Shown: positions 1 through 7,838 of the stretch, one piece after another
How positions within the stretch are numbered: the first letter of the stretch is position 1
How the letters are laid out: each line of letters begins with the position of its first letter
Assembly: GCA_964422555.1 (NCBI GenBank)
Contig: CAYRBR010000021.1
Span: forward strand, 1 to 21,313
Direction: 5' to 3'
Source: JAGLCW01 sp964422555
Lineage (GTDB): Bacteria > Caldisericota > Caldisericia > UBA6126
Length of the DNA stretch: 21,313 bases
The notes under the pieces: generated by a model
Told to the model about the DNA's origin: nothing
Databases searched by the model: none
Seen by the model: only the letters and a program-made list of their open reading frames with translations
Made by a program: the position numbers and the translations under genes

Positions 1-1853
1 GTCTCCCCGGTGTTGGACTTGACCATCCATGTGCGTTTTTCTATGTCCATGGTTGTGTCAGCCAACTGAGCTGCGCTCATTTCTCCTAAACCTTTATAAC
101 GTTGAATCTCAACTTTGCCGTCAATCTGTGCAAGCTCACGAGACAGTTCTTCGTCAGAAAAACACCATATCTCTTGCTTTTTACCATGCATGATTAAGTA
201 TAGAGGTGGCTGAGCAATGTAAATGTGTCCATGTTCAATAAGAGGTTTCATAAAACGATAGAAAAAGGTTAACAGTAATGTTCGGATATGAGCTCCATCG
301 ACATCCGCATCTGTCATAATGAAAACTTTATGATATCTAAGTTTTTCGTAATCAAAGTTTTCACCAATACCAGTTCCCAGGGCAGAAATCATAGCTTGAA
401 TCTCTGCACTAGCTAAAATACGGTCCATAGAAGCTTTTTCAACATTTAGAATTTTACCTCTAAGCGGTAAAATTGCTTGTGTATGTCGATTACGAGCCTG
501 CTTTGCATTGCCACCGGCTGAATTACCTTCTACAATAAATATTTCACTTAACTCAGGTTTTCTTTCAGAACAATCTGCTAGCTTACCCGGCAATACCGAG
601 CTGGACAAGAAATTCTTTCGAAGGACACGTTCTCTGGCTTTCTGAGCGTCTTCTCTTGCCTGTTTTGTTATTAAGCATCGCTCTATAATGTCTTTTGCAA
701 CATCTGGGTTTTTATCGAGGAAGAAAGAAAAATTTTGATAGATAAAACCATCGACGATTTTTCTTACTTTACTATTCCCAAGTCTACCTTTAGTCTGACC
801 TTCGAACTGCGGTTCGAAAAGACGAGTATTCAAAATAACAGAAAGCCCCTCTTGTATATCAGCACTGGCAAAAAGATCTTTTTCATCTTTATTGTACTTA
901 AGCATTCGAGCTTTTTCATTTATAACTCGTAGAATACCTGATTTAAAACCAGTAACATGGGTTCCTCCATCACGGGTAAAAATTGAGTTTACAAAAGATA
1001 GAATTGTGTTATCTGACTTCCGAAGGTAATTAAAAGCTGTTTCAATATATACACCCTTTGTTTCACCTTCAAAGTACATTGGTTCGTTGAACACTGGGGT
1101 TTCTTTTTTAGTAAGGTTGGAGAGATATTCTAAAATCCCTCCTTTATATAAATACTGGACCCCAAAACACTTTGGGTGATTTACAAAACGTATCCGAGTA
1201 TTACGATTAAGAAAGGCTAATTCTTTCAGTCTATTCTGTAAAAAAGTACTGTTGAACTCAATATTTTCGAAAATATCAATATCCGGTTTAAAGGATACCA
1301 AGGTTCCCGTTTCAGTTGTTTCGCCAACAACTTCTAATTCAGTTATTGGTTCTCCTCTTTTAAACTCTTGTCGATAAATTTTACCATCCCGTTTTACTTC
1401 AACTAATAACCATTCAGATAAAGCATTTACTACGGAAACACCAACACCGTGTAATCCTCCAGAAACCTTATAGCTATTAGCATCAAATTTTCCTCCTGCA
1501 TGCAGCATCGTTAATGCGACTGTAACACCGGGTATACCAAGTTCAGGATGAATATCAACAGGAAAACCTCTTCCATCATCGGTAATAGAAATAACATCAG
1601 GTTCTTTTAAATCAACACAAATAGTATTGCAAAAACCGGCCATGGCTTCATCAATACAATTGTCAATAATTTCTAAGGCTAAATGATTTAAACCTCTATC
1701 ATCTGTGGAACCGATATACATCGCAGGTCGCTTACGAACAGCTTCAAGACCTTCTAAAACTTTAATACTTGATGCATTGTAATCTCCATTAGTGGAAGAT
1801 ACAACGTCATCCTTTAGTTCTTCAACAACACTTACATCTTTTTCGTCAACCAT
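1..1853 (-). CDS. gyrB: DNA gyrase subunit B (3' end outside window)
   Basis: GyrB supplies the ATPase and TOPRIM parts of the type IIA topoisomerase that introduces negative supercoils. I translated about 617 codons from ATG 1853, which follows a GGAG Shine-Dalgarno; the reading frame runs off the window edge about 20-30 residues short of a usual GyrB end. The N-terminus has the GHKL ATPase motifs (EIIDNCIDEAMAG, TDDGRGFP, HAGGKFD, then the SGGLHGVG loop). The middle has the transducer segment FEGQTKGRLGNSKVR. The TOPRIM part shows EGNSAGG, PLRGKILNVEKA, the metal site MTDADVDGAHIRT and QRYKGLGEM. Two oddities are the Asn in EGNSAGG, where Asp is usual, and KQARNR, where KQGRDR is common in GyrB. 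KQAR also occurs in ParE, so a topoisomerase IV B subunit is the alternative. The RYHK-IMTDADVDGAHI context favours GyrB. A promoter lies just upstream. Confidence 0.86.
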   Translation of the reverse strand, partial: MVDEKDVSVVEELKDDVVSSTNGDYNASSIKVLEGLEAVRKRPAMYIGSTDDRGLNHLALEIIDNCIDEAMAGFCNTICVDLKEPDVISITDDGRGFPVDIHPELGIPGVTVALTMLHAGGKFDANSYKVSGGLHGVGVSVVNALSEWLLVEVKRDGKIYRQEFKRGEPITELEVVGETTETGTLVSFKPDIDIFENIEFNSTFLQNRLKELAFLNRNTRIRFVNHPKCFGVQYLYKGGILEYLSNLTKKETPVFNEPMYFEGETKGVYIETAFNYLRKSDNTILSFVNSIFTRDGGTHVTGFKSGILRVINEKARMLKYNKDEKDLFASADIQEGLSVILNTRLFEPQFEGQTKGRLGNSKVRKIVDGFIYQNFSFFLDKNPDVAKDIIERCLITKQAREDAQKARERVLRKNFLSSSVLPGKLADCSERKPELSEIFIVEGNSAGGNAKQARNRHTQAILPLRGKILNVEKASMDRILASAEIQAMISALGTGIGENFDYEKLRYHKVFIMTDADVDGAHIRTLLLTFFYRFMKPLIEHGHIYIAQPPLYLIMHGKKQEIWCFSDEELSRELAQIDGKVEIQRYKGLGEMSAAQLADTTMDIEKRTWMVKSNTGE

Positions 1854-2087
1854 ATTACACTCCAATAATGAAATAAGCCAAATAAAGTATAACAAGAAGT
1901 TTGATAAACTCAATCATTGCTAAATATACTTTACACATGGGGTTAAGTTTAAAGGTTAATAGAGTTTTATTTAGCGATTAAATAATATGTTTACATGGTT
2001 AGACATGTTTTATTAGCTATTTGAATAGTAAATTTGAAAATTTGAAAAAATGAAACCGTAAATACTTTAAGAATATTTATCTGAAAT
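1854..2087. other. AT-rich spacer between lspA and gyrB
   Basis: The 234 bases hold the gyrB promoter at the gyrB end and otherwise AT-rich sequence with many short A and T runs. I see no ORF with a ribosome binding site, no tRNA-like fold and no convincing intrinsic terminator for lspA. Confidence 0.6.
1886..1913 (-). promoter_or_regulatory. sigma70-type promoter of gyrB
   Basis: On the minus strand TTGAGT (1913-1908) is followed by a 16-base spacer and TATACT (1891-1886). The -10 box is about 33 bases upstream of the gyrB ATG. This indicates gyrB has its own promoter rather than depending on lspA, which lies upstream on the same strand. Confidence 0.6.
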
Positions 2088-2573
2088 TCAACCCGTTGTC
2101 TTTTTTGAGGAATTGCTGTTTTTCTTTTCTTCCAAAAATAAATTTAACAGAAGTAAAAATGCACCTATACAGATTGCTGCATCAGCAACATTAAATACGT
2201 AAAAATTTCCGACTTTAATGAAATCTACAACATATCCATACAGATAGCGATCCCAAATATTTCCGATAGCTCCTCCAATAATAAGAGAAGTGGGAATAAT
2301 AGGAATTTTTTTAAGAAATACTATCAACATGACAATAATCACAATGATAGAGCTTATGCTTATGAGAGCAAAATTTAGATTTGAATTTGAAAACAAGCCA
2401 AAAACAGCTCCATAATTCTCTACATAAACAAAATTAACAAAGGGTAATATTGTTTTAGGCTGATACGCAATTTCTTTTAAAACCCAATTTTTAGATAATC
2501 TGTCAATCAGTAATACTGCAAAAAAAAGCATAATCCCAAAACTATATTGAACGTATTTTTGTTTTAGTTTCAT
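2088..2573 (-). CDS. lspA: Lipoprotein signal peptidase (signal peptidase II)
   Basis: LspA is an inner-membrane aspartyl protease that removes the signal peptide of diacylglyceryl-modified prolipoproteins, the step after Lgt. The predicted protein is 161 residues, the usual family size, with four hydrophobic segments. Family motifs are complete: VENYGAVFGLF, GNIWDR, then VVDF with the first catalytic Asp, and FNVADAAI with the second (about residues 117 and 131 from the chosen start). I chose ATG 2573 because GAGG lies 7 bases before it. The longer frame from TTG 2621 adds 16 residues, has no Shine-Dalgarno and would overlap the likely promoter. The C-terminus is a short Lys/Ser-rich tail. 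lspA is divergent from the pseudouridine synthase gene, and its partner lgt lies about 3.2 kb away in another operon. Confidence 0.93.
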   Translation of the reverse strand: MKLKQKYVQYSFGIMLFFAVLLIDRLSKNWVLKEIAYQPKTILPFVNFVYVENYGAVFGLFSNSNLNFALISISSIIVIIVMLIVFLKKIPIIPTSLIIGGAIGNIWDRYLYGYVVDFIKVGNFYVFNVADAAICIGAFLLLLNLFLEEKKNSNSSKKTTG

Positions 2574-2603
2574 ATATACCTCATCAAAGTTTCCTAAATA
2601 TAT

Positions 2604-2632
2604 ATTGTCTCTAACTTTCAACTATTTGTCAA
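2604..2632 (-). promoter_or_regulatory. promoter of lspA
   Basis: On the minus strand a consensus -35 TTGACA (2632-2627), a 17-base spacer and GACAAT (2609-2604; four of six matches to TATAAT) lie about 30 bases upstream of ATG 2573. The position argues against the TTG start at 2621, which would fall inside the promoter. Confidence 0.55.
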
Positions 2633-2654
2633 AAGGGACTTACATTGAAATGTT

Positions 2655-2682
2655 TTGCAAAATTCACTATTTCATATATATT
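2655..2682 (+). promoter_or_regulatory. predicted promoter placed for a leaderless transcript of the pseudouridine synthase gene
   Basis: TTGCAA (2655-2660), a 16-base spacer and TATATT (2677-2682) lie directly before ATG 2690. With usual -10 to start-site spacing, transcription would begin at or within a base or two of the A of that ATG. This would explain why that ATG has no Shine-Dalgarno. The elements are AT-rich, so chance matches are possible. Confidence 0.4.
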
Positions 2683-2689
2683 GATTACC

Positions 2690-3817
2690 ATGATAAAAGA
2701 ATTTGAAGCTGATAAAAGTTTGGAGAACGAAAGACTAGATAAAGTTGTTTCATCTTTATGTGGTATTTCTAGAGCAAAAGCAAATGAACTTATTATTATG
2801 GGTTTTGTACGAATTTTCAAAAAACAGATTCGCAAACCTGCATATAAAGTTCATGAAAACGAAAAAATTGAAATAATGTATCATGATCCTGCTGGTTCTT
2901 CTATATTACCTGAGAACATCCCTCTTGACATAATATATGAAGATGATGACATTATTGTCGTGAATAAACCAAAAGGGATGTTAACACATCCAACCCCTAA
3001 AGAAGAAACAGGTACCCTAGTTAACGCCCTTCTATACCACACAAAAGATCTGGCTCTTAAGTACGGGGTAGAACGCGCAGGGATAGTACATCGTCTTGAT
3101 CGAGACACATCTGGTATTATTGTAGTAGCAAAAAATAATATCTCGCATGCCTGGATTGCTGAACAATTTCAGAAAAGAGAAGTTGTTAAGCACTACATCG
3201 CTATTGTATATGGCAATGTAAAACAAAAAACAACAGACATTATAGTTCCTCTTGAAGTGAATCATAAATTGAGAAAAGTTGTTCCTTCACCAAAAGGCAA
3301 ATTTGCAGCAACTCGAGCATTTAAAATTGGTGGAAATGATCAGTATAATATTCTTAAGGTACGTATTTTTACCGGTCGTACTCACCAGATAAGAGTGCAT
3401 ATGGAGTATATTGGGCATCCTGTTGTTGGTGATTTACTGTATGCACTTGATAAACCCCGCATTCCCTTATACAAAACATCCTTATTTATTCCTCCGAAAA
3501 GTGTCATCAATTCTATTGAGAATAGAGATTTTCAAGACAAAGGTAGCAGCAAACAAGAACCTTCAACCGAACTTTCCGATTTATCCGACGATGTTATTGA
3601 TCCACCTGTTACTGCTCAATATGGGAAAAAAACTATGACAAAAACCATTGACTATACAAAACCCACTCCCCTACTACTCCATGCCTATTCAATAGAATTT
3701 ACTGGAATTAATCAAAAAAAGTATAAATTTTGCTGTGAACCTCCTGGTTGTTTTCAGGATTTCATTGATCAATTTGACATTCCATTTAATTTTTCAAAAA
3801 TTCCTAACGATATTTAG
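2690..3817 (+). CDS. RluD/RluA-family 23S rRNA pseudouridine synthase
   Basis: This enzyme isomerises specific uridines in 23S rRNA to pseudouridine. The protein is 375 residues from ATG 2690. An N-terminal S4 RNA-binding domain (about residues 10-60; ERLDKVVSSL, SRAKANELI) precedes the catalytic domain. Its signature HRLDRDTSG carries the catalytic Asp at about residue 137. Further motifs are VNKPKGMLTHP and GRTHQIRVHMEYIGHPVVGD. Most RluD proteins are about 300-325 residues. The excess here is a polar, low-complexity insert at about residues 253-326, between VVGD-LLY and the usual LLLHAY element. Start choice is uncertain. A TTG at 2645 has an AGGG Shine-Dalgarno and adds 15 residues, but homology begins near MIKEFEADKS. 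The target uridines cannot be assigned from sequence. Confidence 0.88.
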   Translation: MIKEFEADKSLENERLDKVVSSLCGISRAKANELIIMGFVRIFKKQIRKPAYKVHENEKIEIMYHDPAGSSILPENIPLDIIYEDDDIIVVNKPKGMLTHPTPKEETGTLVNALLYHTKDLALKYGVERAGIVHRLDRDTSGIIVVAKNNISHAWIAEQFQKREVVKHYIAIVYGNVKQKTTDIIVPLEVNHKLRKVVPSPKGKFAATRAFKIGGNDQYNILKVRIFTGRTHQIRVHMEYIGHPVVGDLLYALDKPRIPLYKTSLFIPPKSVINSIENRDFQDKGSSKQEPSTELSDLSDDVIDPPVTAQYGKKTMTKTIDYTKPTPLLLHAYSIEFTGINQKKYKFCCEPPGCFQDFIDQFDIPFNFSKIPNDI

Positions 3818-3833
3818 CCATTATTTCACACAA

Positions 3834-3861
3834 TTGAACTTATTGATTGCTATCATATACT
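3834..3861 (+). promoter_or_regulatory. promoter of the glutamine synthetase gene
   Basis: TTGAAC (3834-3839), a 16-base spacer and TATACT (3856-3861) lie about 66 bases before ATG 3928. The sequence just after the -10 box contains a partial dyad (ATATAC and GTAT-rich arms) that could be an operator, but it is too AT-rich to be sure. Confidence 0.6.
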
Positions 3862-3927
3862 TTGAGTATGTATATTTGATAGTAGTTTGATACGATCATG
3901 ATACCATTTATTTTCGGAGGATGTAAA

Positions 3928-5253
3928 ATGACTATTAGTGACATTAAAACAAATTACGAAGCAATTAACCTTGAGATAATAGATTTATTTGGGAAGCTTA
4001 GGAAAGTAACTCTTCCTGCATCTTATTTCAATGATGAAGTGTTTAAACAAGGGGTTGGTTTTGATGCCTCGAATTTCGGATACGCCGATGTAACTTCTTC
4101 AGATTTAGTGATCATACCAGATATGTCAATGTCTTGGGAGGATCCATTTTCTCAATCTCCAACACTAAATATGATGGGAACAATTCATCATTTTCCGAAT
4201 TCTTCTCAACCTGAACCCTTTTCATTTGATCCTCACATCATTCTTTCTAATGCATTAGCTCAGTTATCTCAATACAAAATAGCAACTGATTTAAAAATTC
4301 TTCCTGAACTTGAATTCCATATTTTTGAGTCAATTGATTTCTCTACAAATCCGATGTCTAATTACGTAGATATTCTTGAAAATGAAAACATGATTAATCA
4401 TTCAAAAGGCTACCATATAGCAAGACCTGATGACAATACCTATGAATATCGAGCAGAAATGGTTTCTTTAATAGAGCAGTGTAGTATTCCCGTAAAATAT
4501 CATCACCACGAAGTAGGTCTACCAGGACAGCAAGAAATTGAACTTGACTTTATGCCAGCAATTAAAGCAGCTGATGCAATTCTGATATCGAAATTTATTG
4601 TTCGTAATGTTGCCTCTCGGCATGGGCTCTATGCAACATTTATGCCAAAACCCATCTATGGAGCACCCGGTAATGGCATGCATATGCACATGTTTCTGAC
4701 GGATGCACAGAATCAATCCCTCTTTTTTAATCAAAATCATCCTCTTCATTTGAGTGAAAAAGCCCTTTATTTTATGGGAGGTATTTTAAAGCATCTTGGA
4801 GCAATTATGGCCTTTACAAATCCCTCAACAAATTCCTATAAGCGCTTGATACAAGGTTACGAAGCACCTTCAAGCAAATCGTTCGCAAAATCAAATCGCA
4901 ATGCTGCTATAAGAATTCCAGCTTATACATCTCTCGAAGATACTCGATTCGAATATCGTTCTGGTGATGCCACATCCAATCCTTATTTAGCAATTACCTC
5001 ACTACTTATGGCGGGTATAGATGGAGTACTGCATAAAATTGATCCTTACCAGGACTCTTCCATTGATAAATCAAAAGGAGTTCCGTCGAATTTGTTTGAA
5101 GCTTTTCATGAATTAGAAAAAGACTTTGATTTTCTGAAACCCATATTAAATGAAGATTTTATAAATATGTGGATTGATAAAAAAACAAAAGAAGCATTAC
5201 CATGTGTAAATTATCCTAATAGTGAAGAATTTGACACGTACATTAATTACTAA
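3928..5253 (+). CDS. glnA: Type I glutamine synthetase (short, GSI-alpha-like)
   Basis: The enzyme makes glutamine from glutamate, ammonia and ATP in the cytoplasm. It has 441 residues from ATG 3928, which follows a perfect GGAGG; the upstream in-frame ATG 3898 has no such site. A short beta-grasp domain contains GVGFDASNF, keeping the Asp of the usual FDGSS latch. Metal ligands are visible in ELEFHIF (about residues 127 and 129), the HHE-8-QQE pair (195 and 203), GNGMHMHM and RFEYR. The ATP and flap segments are NSYKRLIQGYEAP and NRNAAIRIP. The segment carrying the adenylylated Tyr in enterobacterial GlnA (NLYDLP type) is absent: KIDPYQDSS runs straight into KGVPSNL. Control by GlnE is therefore not expected. 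Several positions differ from mainstream GlnA (APGNGMH, EIELDF), so a related gamma-glutamyl ligase remains possible. Confidence 0.85.
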   Translation: MTISDIKTNYEAINLEIIDLFGKLRKVTLPASYFNDEVFKQGVGFDASNFGYADVTSSDLVIIPDMSMSWEDPFSQSPTLNMMGTIHHFPNSSQPEPFSFDPHIILSNALAQLSQYKIATDLKILPELEFHIFESIDFSTNPMSNYVDILENENMINHSKGYHIARPDDNTYEYRAEMVSLIEQCSIPVKYHHHEVGLPGQQEIELDFMPAIKAADAILISKFIVRNVASRHGLYATFMPKPIYGAPGNGMHMHMFLTDAQNQSLFFNQNHPLHLSEKALYFMGGILKHLGAIMAFTNPSTNSYKRLIQGYEAPSSKSFAKSNRNAAIRIPAYTSLEDTRFEYRSGDATSNPYLAITSLLMAGIDGVLHKIDPYQDSSIDKSKGVPSNLFEAFHELEKDFDFLKPILNEDFINMWIDKKTKEALPCVNYPNSEEFDTYINY

Positions 5254-5265
5254 AAGGAGTTGATT

Positions 5266-5748
5266 ATGGATAAAAATGAAGAAACACAAGAACAGAAGTT
5301 GAATCGTTCACATCGTTATTTTGCTGTAAATTGTTTTAATAATATCTGGAATATTCTAGATAAAAAACCCGCCGATAGAACTGAATCCGACATTGAAAAT
5401 GCATTACACCTTGCACATACCTCTTTTTATCACTGGTCAAACGTTGAAGAGCATACTCCCGAGAACATTTCTATTGGATATTGGATGCTTTCCAGAGTAT
5501 ATTCTGTAGCAAATAAAGGGGAAGAAGCAGTATTTTACGCAAAAAAATGTTTAGATGTTTCAACGGAAAATAAGCTAAGTGCATTTTGTAATGGATATGC
5601 TTATGAAGCCTTAGCTCGAGCATTGTTTTTACTGAACCAACCTGAGAATGGACTTGATATGCTTGGAAAAGCAGAAACGTTTTTGGATTTGATTGAAGAA
5701 AAAGAAGATAGATCTCTTTTAGAAGAAGACATTAAATCATTAAAATAA
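5266..5748 (+). CDS. Conserved uncharacterised TPR-like helical protein
   Basis: I do not know a function. The product is 160 residues from ATG 5266, placed 7-8 bases after AAGGAG; TTG 5260 lies too close to that site. It is soluble, has no signal peptide, and is predicted to be almost all helical. The repeating pattern resembles tetratricopeptide hairpins: NISIGYWMLSRVYSVANKGEEAVFYAKKCLDV followed by NGYAYEALARALFLLNQPENGLDMLGKA in two segments. Similar small proteins with a HW..., LSRVY... and AYEALARA pattern occur in diverse bacteria as hypothetical proteins. It starts 12 bases after the glutamine synthetase stop and ends at a strong terminator, so the two genes form an operon. A role as partner or scaffold for the synthetase is only an inference from position. 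Confidence 0.75.
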   Translation: MDKNEETQEQKLNRSHRYFAVNCFNNIWNILDKKPADRTESDIENALHLAHTSFYHWSNVEEHTPENISIGYWMLSRVYSVANKGEEAVFYAKKCLDVSTENKLSAFCNGYAYEALARALFLLNQPENGLDMLGKAETFLDLIEEKEDRSLLEEDIKSLK

Positions 5749-5753
5749 CGCAT

Positions 5754-5797
5754 AAAAAAAACCGAATGTATTTTTTCAAATACATTCGGTTTTTTTT
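5754..5797. terminator. bidirectional intrinsic terminator
   Basis: A perfect 13-bp inverted repeat (5761-5773 and 5778-5790, arm ACCGAATGTATTT) encloses a TTTC loop. Seven A precede and seven T follow it, so a U-tract forms on either strand. It sits between the convergent TPR-like gene and lgt and should terminate both transcripts. Confidence 0.93.
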
Positions 5798-5811
5798 ATT
5801 TGAACATTTTT

Positions 5812-6639
5812 TTATTGAACAATAACCTCGTTATTGTCATCATCAAATTTTCGTTTATCCCATACTTCTACTTTTCCTTCCATTGTTTTCCCGTCCATTT
5901 GTATCATTTGATATTTTTTACTCCCGTAAACAAGTATGCATATACCCACAGGTACGATAATAAAAATGGAGTATTGATTCAAAGTAAGATTAAAAGGAGG
6001 ATAATGTACCATATCGCGATAGAAACCAACTATAAATGTGATGATTGAGTAAAGTAAACAAAAAGATCCAAAAACTGCACCATGAAATTTTTTCTTTTTT
6101 AATATATACAGAAGAATAAAGAAACATACTAAAGCTCCGAATGAAATAAACAATTGGGTGGGATACCGTGGTTCGTAAAAACTATTAAATTGAAATCCGA
6201 TCCATGAAGTAGTAGGAAGTCCGTAACAGCATCCATTCAGAAAACATCCAATTCTTCCGATTGCATAGCCTATCATTAAACCAGGTGCTAAAACATCAAT
6301 CAAACCAAAAAAATTAATTTTCTTTTTTAGCGCGTAAAACCAACAAGTAGCCAGTCCAAAAATAACAATACCAATAAAAGAAAGTCCAGAACCCGATATA
6401 ATTTCCTTGGGGTTCGAGAAGTAATAAAGAGGATTGTTAGTGAGAATGTATGTTACCTTTGCTCCAATGATTCCAAATACAATCAAAAGAAGTAAAAGAT
6501 CAAGCATATCATCATCTTTTAAACCAATCTTACTTCTATTGCGATACGCAACCCAATATCCTACTAAAGTACCAATCGCAATCATTAAACCATAACTTCT
6601 AAAAGAAAAATTACCAATCTCAAATAAAATAGGGTACAT
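5812..6639 (-). CDS. lgt: Prolipoprotein diacylglyceryl transferase
   Basis: Lgt transfers diacylglycerol from phosphatidylglycerol to the lipobox Cys of prolipoproteins in the inner membrane, the first step before LspA. The 275-residue protein begins at ATG 6639 after a strong AAAGGAGG. It has about seven hydrophobic segments and the signature GRIGCFLNGCCYG at about 128-140, which is the Cys-rich variant of the GRIGNFxN motif. R129 corresponds to the essential motif Arg, and R208 in GFYRDM to the conserved late Arg. The YPTQLF element is present. The usual His or Tyr in the GLSF-x-G segment is Ile here (GLSFIGIV). The C-terminal tail after the last membrane segment is long and charged, rich in Asp, Glu and Lys. 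The gene is last in the hutU operon, 11 bases after the oxoamine synthase. Confidence 0.93.
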   Translation of the reverse strand: MYPILFEIGNFSFRSYGLMIAIGTLVGYWVAYRNRSKIGLKDDDMLDLLLLLIVFGIIGAKVTYILTNNPLYYFSNPKEIISGSGLSFIGIVIFGLATCWFYALKKKINFFGLIDVLAPGLMIGYAIGRIGCFLNGCCYGLPTTSWIGFQFNSFYEPRYPTQLFISFGALVCFFILLYILKKKKFHGAVFGSFCLLYSIITFIVGFYRDMVHYPPFNLTLNQYSIFIIVPVGICILVYGSKKYQMIQMDGKTMEGKVEVWDKRKFDDDNNEVIVQ

Positions 6640-6650
6640 ATTTCCTCCTT

Positions 6651-7838
6651 TTAAAGGATTTTGTATTTATCATCGGCTTTCACGATTAATTCAATAACAT
6701 AATTTAAATCTTCCTTAGTCATATCAGAAGAAACATTCATTCTTAATCTTGACGTATTGGGGGGGACTGCAGGAGTGACAACTGGTAGTACAAATACGTT
6801 GTTTTCTTGCATGAATTTACAAACTTCCCAAGTTTTTTCTTCTTCGGGAATAATTAAAGGAATGATAGCTGTTTGTGTATTAAGAAGATTAAAACCTTTT
6901 TCGCGAAGAATGGAGGTGAAGTACTGAATATTCTCGTTTAATTTCTTAATTCTCCACTGTTCTTTTTCAATTATCTCGAAAGATGCTGTAGCAGCGGCCG
7001 TATTTGCAGGTGTTAGGGCCGCAGAAAAAACAAAAGCTCGAGATCTGTGTTTAAGGTGATTTATTAAAATAGAATCCCCCGTTATATATCCACCCATTGA
7101 AGGAATCACTTTGCTCAAGGTACCCATTAGTATATCAATCTGTCCATGGCAATTAAAATACTCTTCAACTCCTTTTCCATGTTCACCAAGTACACCAAGT
7201 GAATGGGCTTCGTCAACAAAGAAATAGGCATCGTATTTTTTACAAAGTGTAATCATTTCAGGTATAGGGGCAATGTCTCCATCCATACTATATACACCGT
7301 CAATAATGACACATCTGTTGTTATAGCTTTGTGTTTGCTGCAATCGTTTTTCTAAACTGTTAAGGTCGTTATGGTTAAAACGAACCAAATTTGCACCAGA
7401 CAACAAACAACCATCAACAATGGATGCATGATCATATTTATCACATATAACTGCATCGTGTCTTCCAAACAAAGTTGAAATTGTTGATAAATTCGCAACA
7501 TACCCACTCGAATATACAATAGCATCTTCTCTATTTTTAAAGGAAGCGATTTTTTTCTCAAGTTCGGTATGATACGGGATTGTACCTGCCAGTATTCGTA
7601 CACCATGTGTTCCAGTTCCAAATTCATCAACAGCTTTTTTTGCATAGGCATCAATTTCGGGGTGATGTAATAATCCAAGATAACTATAGCTAGCTAAGTT
7701 AATCATTTTCTTTCCATCACAATAGATGTACTGTTTATCAATTGAATCAACTTGCTGTAGATAAAAGTAATGTTGGTTATTTCTTAGCTCTTTAACCGTA
7801 TCATTTGTTTCTACAACACTTTTTGGATAGGCTTTCAT
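6651..7838 (-). CDS. PLP-dependent alpha-oxoamine synthase (BioF/KBL/SPT family)
   Basis: Members condense an amino acid with an acyl-CoA, with decarboxylation, in biotin, haem, sphingolipid or threonine pathways. The 395-residue length is typical. Visible motifs are NLASYSYLGL near the N-terminus, GTHGVRILAGT, the cofactor-stacking His in DHASIVDG (H137), VDEAHSLG with the pyridine-binding Asp (D209), and GTLSKVIPSMGGY with the Schiff-base Lys (K243). C-terminal SRLRMNVS carries the carboxylate-binding Arg. The SK-x-x-PS-x-GGY form is less like classical BioF or KBL and closer to enzymes annotated as serine palmitoyltransferase-like or secondary-metabolite synthases, so I give no substrate. 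Its ATG shares a base with the hutU stop (TAATG), which indicates translational coupling. No biotin or sphingolipid genes are nearby. Confidence 0.85.
   Translation of the reverse strand: MKAYPKSVVETNDTVKELRNNQHYFYLQQVDSIDKQYIYCDGKKMINLASYSYLGLLHHPEIDAYAKKAVDEFGTGTHGVRILAGTIPYHTELEKKIASFKNREDAIVYSSGYVANLSTISTLFGRHDAVICDKYDHASIVDGCLLSGANLVRFNHNDLNSLEKRLQQTQSYNNRCVIIDGVYSMDGDIAPIPEMITLCKKYDAYFFVDEAHSLGVLGEHGKGVEEYFNCHGQIDILMGTLSKVIPSMGGYITGDSILINHLKHRSRAFVFSAALTPANTAAATASFEIIEKEQWRIKKLNENIQYFTSILREKGFNLLNTQTAIIPLIIPEEEKTWEVCKFMQENNVFVLPVVTPAVPPNTSRLRMNVSSDMTKEDLNYVIELIVKADDKYKIL

Noticed and set aside
735..932. A 65-codon plus-strand open frame inside gyrB
   Set aside because: It lies antisense to well-conserved GyrB coding sequence, has no ribosome binding site and a low-complexity Phe/Ile-rich product.
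3898..3927. An N-terminal extension of glutamine synthetase from ATG 3898
   Set aside because: The perfect GGAGG lies inside this extension and serves ATG 3928; the extra ten residues do not match the family.
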